Position numbers and translations under genes: made by a program. A DNA stretch of 62,766 nt from Lachnospiraceae bacterium (GTDB lineage: Bacteria > Bacillota > Clostridia > Lachnospirales > Lachnospiraceae): contig JAFOEY010000042.1 of NCBI GenBank assembly GCA_017387565.1, positions 1 through 62,766 on the forward strand. Direction: 5' to 3'. Under the pieces are notes generated by a model. That model was not told the origin of the DNA and did not search any database. It saw nothing but the letters and a program-made list of their open reading frames with translations. Numbering within the stretch: position 1 is the first letter of the stretch; each line of letters opens with the position of its first letter. Positions 27,812-36,001 of this stretch are shown here, piece by piece.

Positions 27812-27852
27812 CAACATAAAAAACTGCCAGGCAAAAACCTGACAGTTTAAAT
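27812..27852 (-). terminator. Terminator after the zinc-ribbon/SHOCT gene
   Basis: Imperfect stem AAACTGTCAGG/CCTGGCAGTTT (27819-27847) with T-run TTTTTT on minus. It separates this gene from the hydrogenase operon. Confidence 0.75.
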
Positions 27853-27894
27853 CTAAATTATTCTGATATTAAATATAAGTTTATATAAATATAC

Positions 27895-28575
27895 TTAGAA
27901 AATGCTAACCAGCTTTTTCTTTTCTTCAATATATTCTTCCTCACTCAGAATACCATTGTCACGTAATACTTTTAATTTCTTGATTTTTGTTTCAAATTCA
28001 GATAAATCTTCTGCCATTCCTGATAATGCTACTGTTGAAACATCTTCTACTTTTTCAACAGGTGTAGGTATTGAAACAGGTGCAGAAGTCGTTACAGGTG
28101 CAGAAGCAGCTGAAGCTGCCGGTGCAGAAGAACCTCCCGCAGGTGCAAGACCTTTCTGCTGGCGAATACGATCTGTCAGGGTCTCAGCTTTTGTCTTTGC
28201 ATCATTGATTGCAGCCTTTAAGCCTGCCATATCATCCAAATTGGGAAGATACAGATATCTTGTAAATTTCGTAGCAGGATTTTCAATTGTAACCATAATT
28301 GCTTTTTTACCTGAATATGTAGTCTCATCAACTGATTTAACATTTAACAAATAATGAGATACGTTATCAACTCTTGTATTTAATGCTTTTGGATTGTCAG
28401 ACATAGGTAATCTTCCACTGATACGAAGATTTGAAACCGCAACTCTTAAATCTTCTGCTTTACCAATCAGACCAGCTTTAAAAGACCATTCTTTCTGAAA
28501 CATGATTTTCTCAAGTCTGATACACTGATTACAAACCTCACCAGCTGACTCACCGCCACAGATTAAACATTTCAT
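27895..28575 (-). CDS. Zinc-ribbon and SHOCT-domain protein
   Basis: 226 aa, function unknown. The N-terminus is a CxxC/CxxC ribbon (Cys3, 6, 15, 18). A middle domain of about 100 residues (about 30-130) contains NVKSVDETTYSGKKAIMVTIENP. An Ala/Ser/Pro-rich linker leads to a C-terminal SHOCT domain (LRDNGILSEEEYIEEKKKL). SHOCT domains often mediate oligomerisation. It has its own promoter and terminator, so it is a monocistronic unit between the cotJ operon and the hydrogenase operon. Confidence 0.75.
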   Translation of the reverse strand: MKCLICGGESAGEVCNQCIRLEKIMFQKEWSFKAGLIGKAEDLRVAVSNLRISGRLPMSDNPKALNTRVDNVSHYLLNVKSVDETTYSGKKAIMVTIENPATKFTRYLYLPNLDDMAGLKAAINDAKTKAETLTDRIRQQKGLAPAGGSSAPAASAASAPVTTSAPVSIPTPVEKVEDVSTVALSGMAEDLSEFETKIKKLKVLRDNGILSEEEYIEEKKKLVSIF

Positions 28576-28638
28576 ATGTGTTCACTCCCTATTGCAATTA
28601 TTTTAAATCTCACTAATCTGGATTTATATACTACTATA

Positions 28639-28667
28639 ATTATAATCATGGAATAAAAATTTGTAAA
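28639..28667 (-). promoter_or_regulatory. Sigma-A-like promoter of the zinc-ribbon/SHOCT gene
   Basis: -35 TTTACA (28662-28667), 17-bp spacer, and -10 TATAAT (28639-28644). Confidence 0.7.
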
Positions 28668-28769
28668 CAACAAAGTTAGAATATTTTCAAATATATGATT
28701 AAAAATTAAGTATTATGTTAAGTTTATCACAAGCTCCTCTTTTATGCAAGAAAAGGGGGAAGATTTTGT

Positions 28770-28797
28770 TTCACATTTCGTCTATTCTACATAAATT
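28770..28797 (+). promoter_or_regulatory. Sigma-E-like promoter of cotJABC
   Basis: -35 TTCACATT and -10 CATAAATT with 12-bp spacing, close to the mother-cell sigma-E consensus (kTCATATT and CATACAnT). It is 31 bp before cotJA. Confidence 0.6.
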
Positions 28798-28827
28798 ATT
28801 AATAAAACGATATCGAAAGGAAAGGTT

Positions 28828-28995
28828 ATGAAAGAAACCGATTTTTTCAAAAACAAAACAGAGTTTCCGGTAGGAATGGCATATGTTCCCTGGCAAAACA
28901 TGGAACAGGTTTATGAAAATCTGGAAGAAGCTTTTGCAATCGGAACACTGTTTCCGGAACTCACCAAACCCTTCGAAGGGAGGCGCAGAAAATGA
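28828..28995 (+). CDS. cotJA: Spore coat-associated protein CotJA
   Basis: 55 aa. Small coat protein with the family motif FPVGMAYVPWQ and a downstream LEEAFAIGTLFPEL, matching CotJA. It is part of the inner coat assembled with CotJC in the mother cell during sporulation. ATG 28828 follows AAGGAAAGG. It overlaps cotJB by 4 bp (ATGA), so they are translationally coupled. It is too short for the usual length cutoffs but well supported by context. Confidence 0.88.
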   Translation: MKETDFFKNKTEFPVGMAYVPWQNMEQVYENLEEAFAIGTLFPELTKPFEGRRRK

Positions 28996-29285
28996 TATAT
29001 TCCGATCCTATGACCAGTCCCAATAGAGCAAGACAACAAAATATACTAAAAGAAATATCCATGGTTGATTTCGCCATCGTGGAATTGAGCGAATATCTGG
29101 ATACTCACCCGGATGATGAAGACGCCGTATCCTATGTCAAACAATATATGACTATTTTACGTAAGTTAAAAGAAGAATATGCATCATTATATGGCCCTCT
29201 TACTCTTTATGATTCAACTTTTTCCAGCAATAAAAACTGGGGCTGGGCCAAAATGCCGTTACCCTGGGAAGGAGGTATGTGTTAA
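28992..29285 (+). CDS. cotJB: Spore coat protein CotJB
   Basis: 97 aa. Matches CotJB in length and in the motif VDFAIVELSEYLDTHPDDEDAV, with a Trp-rich C-terminus (NWGWAKMPLPWEGG). It is a coat component of the CotJA-CotJB-CotJC complex. The start overlaps the cotJA stop and cotJC begins 1 bp after its own stop, so the three genes are one operon. Confidence 0.9.
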   Translation: MIYSDPMTSPNRARQQNILKEISMVDFAIVELSEYLDTHPDDEDAVSYVKQYMTILRKLKEEYASLYGPLTLYDSTFSSNKNWGWAKMPLPWEGGMC

Positions 29286-29894
29286 ATGTGGAACTATGAA
29301 AAAAGACTGCAATTTCCCATTGATATTAAAACTCCCAATGCAGAAATTGCAAAAGTAATCATTACACAATATGGTGGACCGGATGGTGAACTTGGTGCAT
29401 CCATGCGCTATCTTTCTCAACGCTATACCATACCCTATAAAGAAGTTGCCGGATTATTGACCGATATTGGAACGGAAGAACTGGCGCATTTTGAAATGAT
29501 TGGTGCCATTGTTTATCAGCTTACCAAGAATTTGAGTATGGAAGAAATTGAAAAACAGGGATTTTCACCTTATTACGTGGACCACACGCTGGCACTTTGG
29601 CCGCAGGCGGCAGGTGGTATACCGTTTAATGCATGCGAATTCCAATCCAAAGGAGATGTCATTACTGATTTGACCGAAGATCTGGCTGCCGAGCAGAAAG
29701 CCCGCACAACTTATGACAACATTCTGCGACTTGTTAAAGATCCGGAAGTCTGCGCTCCAATCCGCTTTTTACGTGCAAGGGAAATAGTACACTTCCAGCG
29801 TTTCGGAGAAGCATTACGAAGAGTTCAGGAAAATCTTGATCCTGTCAACTTCTATCAATATAATCCCGAATTTGATACAAATCCAAATAGATAA
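29286..29894 (+). CDS. cotJC: Spore coat protein CotJC, manganese-catalase family
   Basis: 202 aa. It belongs to the manganese-catalase ferritin-like family, with paired Glu and His ligands in TEELAHFEMIGA (about 60-71) and AREIVHFQRFGEA. It is a coat protein that may protect spores from peroxide. A GGAGG site lies 10 nt upstream. The gene ends beside a MITE-like hairpin that probably serves as terminator. Confidence 0.92.
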   Translation: MWNYEKRLQFPIDIKTPNAEIAKVIITQYGGPDGELGASMRYLSQRYTIPYKEVAGLLTDIGTEELAHFEMIGAIVYQLTKNLSMEEIEKQGFSPYYVDHTLALWPQAAGGIPFNACEFQSKGDVITDLTEDLAAEQKARTTYDNILRLVKDPEVCAPIRFLRAREIVHFQRFGEALRRVQENLDPVNFYQYNPEFDTNPNR

Positions 29895-29907
29895 ACATGA
29901 GAAAAAA

Positions 29908-30036
29908 GCCAGATTAGGGCGGATTTCGAATGTTTATCTATTGTGAGAGCACAAAGTGCGTAGTAATCCGTTGATACCATGATTAAAGGGTTATACTTTT
30001 CATGCTAACATGGAAAGTATAACCCTTTTTTATCAT
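29908..30036 (-). repeat. MITE-like element with rearranged modules (copy 7)
   Basis: Contains modules B and A in minus orientation (GATTAGGGCGGATTTCGAAT, GAGCACAAAGTGCG, AATCCGT). An almost perfect module-C hairpin is then placed next to the module-A end instead of beyond B. The module order differs from copy 1, so the element was rearranged. It sits between the convergent cotJC and hypothetical genes. Confidence 0.75.
29983..30032. terminator. Terminator-like hairpin within repeat copy 7
   Basis: About 20-bp arms with one mismatch (AAAGGGTTATACTTTTCATG / its inverse) are followed by TTTTTT on plus and by a shorter T-run on minus. It could end both cotJC and the convergent gene. Confidence 0.65.
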
Positions 30037-30042
30037 TCATGT

Positions 30043-30399
30043 TCAAATCTCTATTAATTCCAAATCCGGAATTGTATATTCTTTTTTCGCCTTTATTGTT
30101 TCGGAAGGATAACTGGTTTCCTCTAATATTTCTATATTGGAAATCCATGACATCATTCCTTTGTTTTTAAGCAGATACTGAACCTTTCCATAAAAAATAG
30201 TATTGGGATTATTGTTTTTCCCACGTTTATTGTTTCTGCCCTTTTTGTTTTGATTTTCAGCATGCTGAACAGCTGATGCGTATAATTTGCGTTGTTGCGC
30301 CGCATAATTATCGGAACTCACAACCGCAAAACTGTTTTTTGAAACAATATAAATCGTATGATCTGCATTTTTTTTATTGATATAATCCAAAACTTTCAC
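30043..30399 (-). CDS. Hypothetical basic protein beside ssrA
   Basis: 118 aa, not recognised. The middle is very basic and Asn-rich (NKKGRNNKRGKNNNPN), flanked by mixed alpha/beta sequence, with no signal peptide or membrane segment. An RNA- or DNA-binding protein is conceivable, but nothing proves it. The start is GTG 30399 with GAGGAG 7 nt upstream. The in-frame upstream extension runs into the tmRNA gene and is rejected. It lies directly downstream of ssrA and shares its direction. Confidence 0.55.
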   Translation of the reverse strand: MKVLDYINKKNADHTIYIVSKNSFAVVSSDNYAAQQRKLYASAVQHAENQNKKGRNNKRGKNNNPNTIFYGKVQYLLKNKGMMSWISNIEILEETSYPSETIKAKKEYTIPDLELIEI

Positions 30400-30504
30400 G
30401 CACATACTCCTCTTTTGCAGGTTGCTGATAAATGTAGTACCCTTATGATAAAACCTGTCACCACATGGATGTTCTTTTACGGATACCCAAGTGGGATGCC
30501 CGAT

Positions 30505-30532
30505 GTCAAAACCGAACAATAAGAGTTCGGTT
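30505..30532 (-). terminator. Terminator of ssrA
   Basis: 8-bp stem AACCGAAC/GTTCGGTT with a 7-nt loop, then TTTTGA on minus. It lies 14-40 bp 3' of the mature tmRNA end. Confidence 0.65.
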
Positions 30533-30545
30533 ACGAATACCAAAG

Positions 30546-30883
30546 TGGACCAGACGGGAGTCGAACCCGTGTCCAAAAGCCTATTCCCTGTCCTTCTACT
30601 ATCATAGTCTGTTTTTTGACATTCCCTTGATCAAACGGGAACAAACACCCTTTTGACTTTGGTAGCTTCATAATACGCCCATGACCGCAAAGCTTAAGCC
30701 ATGTCGTTTCCTACATAGTCGATGCCCGCATCTTAAAGTGTAGGTGCCCTAAGTCGGACAGCTGCCAATTAGGCAGCGTATGCTAAATTATCTTCAGCGT
30801 TTATATTTATTTTTGCCATTTAACGCATTGCATGCGGATAGCTTCTCCAGCTGCAAAACCCCTGTCGAAACCTTTACTGGCCC
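30546..30883 (-). ncRNA. ssrA: Transfer-messenger RNA
   Basis: 338 nt. It rescues stalled ribosomes with SmpB. The 5' acceptor strand GGGCCAG pairs with CTGGTCC at the 3' end, followed by A; the CCA end is not encoded. A T-arm-like GGGTTCGACTCCC and the 5' GGTTTCGACAGGG are typical. The tag frame at 30769-30816 reads AKININAEDNLAYAA then stop. smpB lies 150 bp upstream. Confidence 0.93.
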
Positions 30884-30925
30884 TAATATGAAATTGTATC
30901 ATCAGAGATAATCCCTGCGTTTTAA

Positions 30926-30954
30926 AATATAACTGAAACAACATTGTAAGTCAA
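30926..30954 (-). promoter_or_regulatory. Sigma-A-like promoter of ssrA
   Basis: -35 TTGACT (30949-30954) and -10 TATATT (30926-30931) with 17-bp spacing. It implies a precursor with a 5' extension of about 35 nt that RNase P would remove. Confidence 0.65.
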
Positions 30955-31032
30955 CCTGTTTCTAAGAATTAGACTACAAGTTTACTTATTTTTTACTATG
31001 AAAACCGGATATTGCAATTAAAGCAAATACAA

Positions 31033-31497
31033 TTATAAGTTACGTATTTTAAACTCTCTTTCTGTTTCCCTTCGTAAATCCTTTTTGGCGATGTCTTCAC
31101 GCTTGTCATAGAGTTTCTTACCTCTTGCAAGACCTATCTCCACTTTCGCTTTTCCGTCTTTAAAATAAACCTGAAGCGGAACGATGGTATATCCCTTTTC
31201 AGACATTTTTCCGCCCAGCTTACGGATTTCTACTTTGTGAAGAAGCAGTTTTTTAATCCGTAACGGATCCTTGTTGAAAATATTGCCCTTTTCATAGGGG
31301 CTGATATTCATACCGTAAATAAATGCTTCCCCATTTTCAATTCGTACAAAAGCCTCTTTAATACTGCATTTTCCCATGCGTAGTGATTTTACTTCCGTGC
31401 CGTGCAGTTCAATACCGGCCTCATATTTTTCATCAATAAAGAAATCATGGTATGCTTTTTTATTGTTTGCTACCAGTTTCAAGGATTCTTTTGCCAT
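31033..31497 (-). CDS. smpB: SsrA-binding protein
   Basis: 154 aa. RNA-binding OB-fold partner of tmRNA. It shows [50 protein letters not shown] and the basic C-terminal tail ([17 protein letters not shown]). It overlaps the end of rnr by 19 bp. The order secG-rnr-smpB-ssrA matches other Firmicutes. Confidence 0.95.
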   Translation of the reverse strand: MAKESLKLVANNKKAYHDFFIDEKYEAGIELHGTEVKSLRMGKCSIKEAFVRIENGEAFIYGMNISPYEKGNIFNKDPLRIKKLLLHKVEIRKLGGKMSEKGYTIVPLQVYFKDGKAKVEIGLARGKKLYDKREDIAKKDLRRETEREFKIRNL

Positions 31498-33626
31498 TCC
31501 TCTTCCTCCTCATCATACAGTAAAAAATCAACCGTATTTGAAACAAAATCAACATCATTTACTATAACTTCGACGGTCTGACCGAGTTTAAATGTCTGTT
31601 TTGTCTTTTCTCCGTATATTTCATAATTCGTCTCATCAAAAATATAGTAATCACCCGGAATTTTGGAAATATGAATCAGTCCTTCAACAGTGTTATCCAA
31701 TTCCACGTAGATTCCCCATGCTGTCACACCGGAAACGACACCTTTATAATGTTTGCCAATCCTCTCTCCCATATACTGGGCTTTTTTACACTTCTCGGTT
31801 TCTCTCTCCGCTTCATCAGCACGTCGTTCCAATTCGGAGGATTTTTTACAAACAGTATCGAGAATGCTCCGGTAGTGTTCCATCCGTTCCTCTGTCAGCC
31901 GTCCTCGCAGATATTCTTTGATAATCCTGTGAATCTGCAAATCCGGATAACGGCGGATAGGTGAAGTAAAATGACAGTAATATGGACATGCCAGTCCAAA
32001 GTGTCCGGTACAATCCGGCGAATATCTTGCCTGCTTCATGCTGCGTAGTGTCAGGCGGCTGATTAAGTTTTCTTCTTCCGTTCCTTCTATGGAAGCCAAC
32101 AGCTTTTGCAATTCTTTCGGATGAATTTCATCCTGTGACGATTTCAGATGATATCCGAAATTGGAAATAAAAAGTGCCAGTTTCTTTATTTTTTCAGGAT
32201 CCGGCGATTCATGTGTCCGGTAGACAAACGGCGTCTCAAGCCAATAAAAATGTGAAGCCACGGTTTCATTGGCTATCAACATAAAATCCTCAATCAATTT
32301 TGTGGCAACATTCCGCTCATACGGCTTAATATCTGTCGGTCTGCCCTCTGAATCCAAAATAATCTTACTTTCTTCAAAATCGAAATCAATGGATCCCCTT
32401 TTCTTACGTTTGTTTCTAAGAATGGCAGCAAGCTTAGCCATTTCTTCAAACATCGGGACAAGGTCACGGTATTCTTCGCAAAGAGCCTTATCATGATTTT
32501 CCAGAATATCCGCAACCACGCGATAGCTCATACGTCTGTCTACGTTAATCACAGTTTCTTCGATCCGGTAGTCCACCACTTCACCTTTTTCATTGATATC
32601 CATCAGACAGCTTTGTGCCAGTCTGTCCTCTTTTTCATTCAGGGAACAGATTCCGTTTGATAAGGTATGCGGAAGCATCGGAATAACCCTGTCTACCAGA
32701 TATACACTCGTTCCTCTCTTCAAAGCTTCTCTGTCCAACGCGGAGTTTTCCTGTACATAGTTGGACACATCCGCAATGTGAACACCTAAGTGATATCCAT
32801 TTTCATCCACGGTAAGACTGACTGCATCATCCAAATCCTTGGCATCCTCTCCATCGATGGTAACCATTAAAACATTTCTTAAATCCAGTCTGCCTTCCAT
32901 ATCAGCTTTTGATACCGGATTAGATACCCGGACAGCCTGATTCAATACTTTTTCCGGAAATTCCATAGGCAAATCAAAGCCTTTTACGATTGAAAGGATA
33001 TCGACCCCGGGATCATTGATATGACCAAGTATTTCGGTAATCTTTCCTTCAGGATTTTTATTATCTTTTCCATAATTCAGAATTTCAACAACAACTTTAT
33101 GACCATCAACGGCACCGTTTGTATGTTCTTTTGCAATAAAAATATCCTGCGCAATCTTTAAATTATCGGGAACAACAAATCCGAAATTCTTCTGTTTTTG
33201 AAAAATACCGACGACGGATGTCACAGACCTTTCTACTATCCGGATAACTTCTGCTTCCTGTCTTTTCCCACGCTTCCCCGGCAAAAGACGGATTGTTACC
33301 TTATCCTGATGAAAAGCACCATTTACTTTGCTCTCCGGCACATAATAATCTTCATCATGCCCTTCTACCTCAACAAAACCAAAACCTTTTGCATTGGAAA
33401 TAAATGTACCGGTTAATATCTTTTCCTCGGGTTTAATATATCTACCTCTTTTTGTCAACTGCAAACGGTTTTCCACAAGAAGTTCTTCCAAAGCTCTTTT
33501 AAATTCGGTCCGGTCGTCCGGATCAACCTGAAGCATGATTGCCAGCTCTTTTTCCTTCATGGGAACATAGAGTTCACTTAAAACAAACTGTTCAATTGTC
33601 TTTTTTCTTTCTTCAAAATTTTTCAT
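31479..33626 (-). CDS. rnr: Ribonuclease R
   Basis: 715 aa. A processive 3'-5' exoribonuclease: N-terminal winged helix, cold-shock domains (about 70-220), the RNB catalytic domain with [16 protein letters not shown], and a C-terminal S1 domain ([19 protein letters not shown]). It works with SmpB and tmRNA on non-stop mRNA decay. Reading downstream from secG passes a terminator hairpin first, so it probably has its own promoter or relies on readthrough. The start ATG follows AGGA. Confidence 0.95.
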   Translation of the reverse strand: MKNFEERKKTIEQFVLSELYVPMKEKELAIMLQVDPDDRTEFKRALEELLVENRLQLTKRGRYIKPEEKILTGTFISNAKGFGFVEVEGHDEDYYVPESKVNGAFHQDKVTIRLLPGKRGKRQEAEVIRIVERSVTSVVGIFQKQKNFGFVVPDNLKIAQDIFIAKEHTNGAVDGHKVVVEILNYGKDNKNPEGKITEILGHINDPGVDILSIVKGFDLPMEFPEKVLNQAVRVSNPVSKADMEGRLDLRNVLMVTIDGEDAKDLDDAVSLTVDENGYHLGVHIADVSNYVQENSALDREALKRGTSVYLVDRVIPMLPHTLSNGICSLNEKEDRLAQSCLMDINEKGEVVDYRIEETVINVDRRMSYRVVADILENHDKALCEEYRDLVPMFEEMAKLAAILRNKRKKRGSIDFDFEESKIILDSEGRPTDIKPYERNVATKLIEDFMLIANETVASHFYWLETPFVYRTHESPDPEKIKKLALFISNFGYHLKSSQDEIHPKELQKLLASIEGTEEENLISRLTLRSMKQARYSPDCTGHFGLACPYYCHFTSPIRRYPDLQIHRIIKEYLRGRLTEERMEHYRSILDTVCKKSSELERRADEAERETEKCKKAQYMGERIGKHYKGVVSGVTAWGIYVELDNTVEGLIHISKIPGDYYIFDETNYEIYGEKTKQTFKLGQTVEVIVNDVDFVSNTVDFLLYDEEEEEWQKNP

Positions 33627-33642
33627 ATCTTTTTCCTACTAA

Positions 33643-33670
33643 AAAAGCACTCTTAATGAAGAGTGCTTTT
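33643..33670 (-). terminator. Terminator between secG and rnr
   Basis: 12-bp stem AAAAGCACTCTT/AAGAGTGCTTTT with a 4-nt loop, followed by TTTTTT-like bases on minus. Confidence 0.8.
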
Positions 33671-33672
33671 GT

Positions 33673-33912
33673 CTAAAACAGGTTTAAATTTAATACCACC
33701 GAAAATACCATAAACAAGACAGCAGAAATTGTCGTAAACATAACTAACTTGCCTTCCTTGGATCTGCCTTTGTTTTTGGACCAATAACTTTCGTTACCTC
33801 CACCGATGGCTCCCAGCCCCTGTGATTTGCCTTCTTGCATTAATACAAATACTAATAAAAATATACAGTCTATAATATAAAGAATCGTTAAAACTAAACG
33901 TAATGTACTCAT
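33673..33912 (-). CDS. secG: Preprotein translocase subunit SecG
   Basis: 79 aa. Two membrane segments (about 5-23 and 58-78) around the conserved loop VLMQEGKSQGLGAIGGG. It is a non-essential subunit of SecYEG. ATG 33912 follows AAGGAGG. A promoter with consensus-like elements lies just upstream. It precedes rnr. Confidence 0.93.
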   Translation of the reverse strand: MSTLRLVLTILYIIDCIFLLVFVLMQEGKSQGLGAIGGGNESYWSKNKGRSKEGKLVMFTTISAVLFMVFSVVLNLNLF

Positions 33913-33942
33913 TGATTGACCTCCTTATGTCACACAAAGGTA

Positions 33943-33971
33943 ATCATAGCATATCAAACTTATAATTTCAA
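33943..33971 (-). promoter_or_regulatory. Sigma-A-like promoter of secG
   Basis: -35 TTGAAA (33966-33971) and -10 TATGAT (33943-33948) with 17-bp spacing. Three 19-bp direct repeats lie just upstream. Confidence 0.65.
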
Positions 33972-33978
33972 GGACTAA

Positions 33979-34057
33979 TTTATGAAACATTGTCACATTG
34001 TCACAGGTACTGATTTATGAAACATTGTCACACAATATTTTATGAAACATCGTCACA
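33979..34057 (-). repeat. Three 19-bp direct repeats upstream of secG
   Basis: TTTATGAAACATTGTCACA at 33979-33997, 34014-34032 and 34039-34057 (one base differs in the last). A shorter ATTGTCACA follows the first. The position upstream of the secG -35 suggests binding sites for a regulator. Iterated ends of this kind also occur in IS21-type elements, so a relic of one is possible. Confidence 0.6.
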
Positions 34058-34127
34058 ATAAAACAAATCATATGATGAAATGAAAATGTTCAAATTAAGA
34101 ACCGCATCATATGATATTCCATATATT

Positions 34128-34598
34128 TTACATAACTTTGTTCATAAATCGATCCCATTCCATAATCGTCCGCTCACAAGAAATATCAATCCAATAGGTA
34201 TCATCCTCATTTAAATCAATCCCAACCTGATATACATAACCGCTGTCACTTTCGGACAAAGCAACCACATCATATAAAGCAACTTCTTTACACTTTTTAA
34301 GAAGTGCATCAATATTGGTCAGCAAAACAGGTTCATCGGCTTTTTCTTCTAATAAATTACCATTTGCATCGTAGTATTTATATCCTTCTTTTACTACATT
34401 GGTAATACTGGCGCCTACAAACCGCAGATTTGCCATATCCACAAATCGATCCACACACTCTTCATTATTCGGATTATTTCCCTTAACAATCAATCCCTTC
34501 AATACTAATGTTACACAACCGGAACTAACCTCAATATCCATAATAGTAACTTCTTCAAAGTTAAAATAGCGTAAATTGTTTTTGGTTTCAAATCTCAT
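34128..34598 (-). CDS. Conserved-looking hypothetical protein
   Basis: 156 aa, not recognised with confidence; perhaps one of the Lachnospiraceae-specific DUFs. It starts MRFETKNNLRYFNFEEVT and is mostly beta-strand-like and acidic, with no signal peptide or membrane segment. ATG follows GGGAG 9 nt upstream. It lies 37 bp downstream of spoIVB in the same direction, the place where spo0A sits in many spore formers. Confidence 0.6.
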   Translation of the reverse strand: MRFETKNNLRYFNFEEVTIMDIEVSSGCVTLVLKGLIVKGNNPNNEECVDRFVDMANLRFVGASITNVVKEGYKYYDANGNLLEEKADEPVLLTNIDALLKKCKEVALYDVVALSESDSGYVYQVGIDLNEDDTYWIDISCERTIMEWDRFMNKVM

Positions 34599-34635
34599 AA
34601 TACAGAACTCCCTTTCATGTGTGCTTTGCGAAGTT

Positions 34636-35904
34636 TTATTTTAGCATAGTTTCCGCAAAGATTCCATAACCCTTTGTCGGATCATTGACAAAAACGTGAG
34701 TTATAGCTCCAATGAATTTACCATCTTGCAAAATTGGTGAACCACTCATTCCCTGAATAATTCCTCCCGTTTTATTAATCAGTTCGGGATCCGTAACTTT
34801 AATTACCAGTCCTCTGTTTCCTTCGCTCTGACTATAATCAATATTCGTTATCTCTATGTCATATAAATTCCATTCATCTCCGGACATAAAAGCCATCTGG
34901 GCATCCCCAAGACGGATTTCCTGTTTTAATGCAACCGGATATTTATCTATCGATTCAAAATCCACCACCGTTTCATCTTCTATTGCCTTTCCATAAATAC
35001 CATTGGCCGTATTTTTTTCTATAGATCCGATTTTAGCACTATCTAAAAAGCGAATGACACCGGATATTTCTCCCGGTTCACCTGTCGTACCTTTTTTTAC
35101 GCTTACAATTTCTGTTTCATACAGACCTCCATAGTCAATGTCTAAAAGCTTCGCCGTATCAATATCATTAATGCCATGTCCCAATGCGCCAAAATCACCA
35201 TCTTCATCTACATAAGTCAGTGTGCCGATTCCCTGCGCCGAATCCCGCACCCAGACGCCAATCTGATATACACCTTCCAAATTCAAAACCGGCGAAACCT
35301 CCACCTGACTGATTTCTCCGTTTCTACGAATGGTTAGTACAACAGGATTCCCTTGCGATTCCCGGACCAGATTGATGATATCATTTTTTAAACTGACAGC
35401 TTGTCCGTTAACTTCCAAAATATAATCACCAGCCTGCAAAATATGATTACAGGGACATTCTTCCGTTGTCGGTGTGGTTTTTACATTACCAAGTCCTGCC
35501 ACTAAAACTCCTTCCGATTTCACATAGATACCGACCGGACAGCCAATAGGATACACATACATATCCTCAACAACCTCAAGTTTGATATCCTTTAACGGAA
35601 ACATTCCAAACAGCTTAATCTTCCAAATATATTGTCCATGCTCTGATTTCTTCTGATTTTGATAAGATATCAATTTATCGTTCTCATTTAATGGCTTTTG
35701 TGTATTTCCAAATGTCTCGACAGCCGGCACATTTTCTGTGATTTCTCCGGTAACCGGCAAAGAAAATTCAAATTCTTCCACGGTTCCATCCTTTAAATAG
35801 ATGACATCCGGAATTTGGCGATAGAACAGATACTCAAAAAGAACAATGCCCATACAGACCGAACAAATAAAAGCAATATATAAACAAATCTTATATTTCT
35901 TCAT
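34636..35904 (-). CDS. spoIVB: SpoIVB peptidase
   Basis: 422 aa. Serine peptidase made in the forespore that triggers pro-sigma-K processing in Bacillus. N-terminal membrane segment (about 5-24), a PDZ domain (about 120-200), and the S55 peptidase domain with GALGHGIND (His) and catalytic GMSGSPI (Ser389). ATG follows GAGGTG. A terminator separates it from recN, so it has its own promoter; I could not make a clear sigma-F/G call. Confidence 0.93.
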   Translation of the reverse strand: MKKYKICLYIAFICSVCMGIVLFEYLFYRQIPDVIYLKDGTVEEFEFSLPVTGEITENVPAVETFGNTQKPLNENDKLISYQNQKKSEHGQYIWKIKLFGMFPLKDIKLEVVEDMYVYPIGCPVGIYVKSEGVLVAGLGNVKTTPTTEECPCNHILQAGDYILEVNGQAVSLKNDIINLVRESQGNPVVLTIRRNGEISQVEVSPVLNLEGVYQIGVWVRDSAQGIGTLTYVDEDGDFGALGHGINDIDTAKLLDIDYGGLYETEIVSVKKGTTGEPGEISGVIRFLDSAKIGSIEKNTANGIYGKAIEDETVVDFESIDKYPVALKQEIRLGDAQMAFMSGDEWNLYDIEITNIDYSQSEGNRGLVIKVTDPELINKTGGIIQGMSGSPILQDGKFIGAITHVFVNDPTKGYGIFAETMLK

Positions 35905-35942
35905 AAAAACACCTCATGTATTAATAACAACATAAAATTGAC

Positions 35943-35974
35943 AAAAAAAAGAAGGAGATTTATTCTCCTTCTTT
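35943..35974 (-). terminator. Terminator after recN
   Basis: 11-bp perfect stem AAAGAAGGAGA/TCTCCTTCTTT followed by eight T on minus. It isolates the upstream operon from spoIVB. Confidence 0.85.
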
Positions 35975-36001
35975 AGTGTTTCAATGTTTTGATTTTTTAC
36001 T

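Noticed and set aside
30400-30576. N-terminal extension of the hypothetical gene at 30043
   Set aside because: The extra codons read through the tmRNA terminator and into the tmRNA 3' end. A GTG with a well-spaced GAGGAG at 30399 is a better start.
34014-34057. Complete IS element near secG
   Set aside because: Only iterated short repeats are present, with no transposase or second end.
35905-35942. Sigma-F/G promoter for spoIVB
   Set aside because: The region is AT-rich, but no pair of elements was close enough to the consensus to report.
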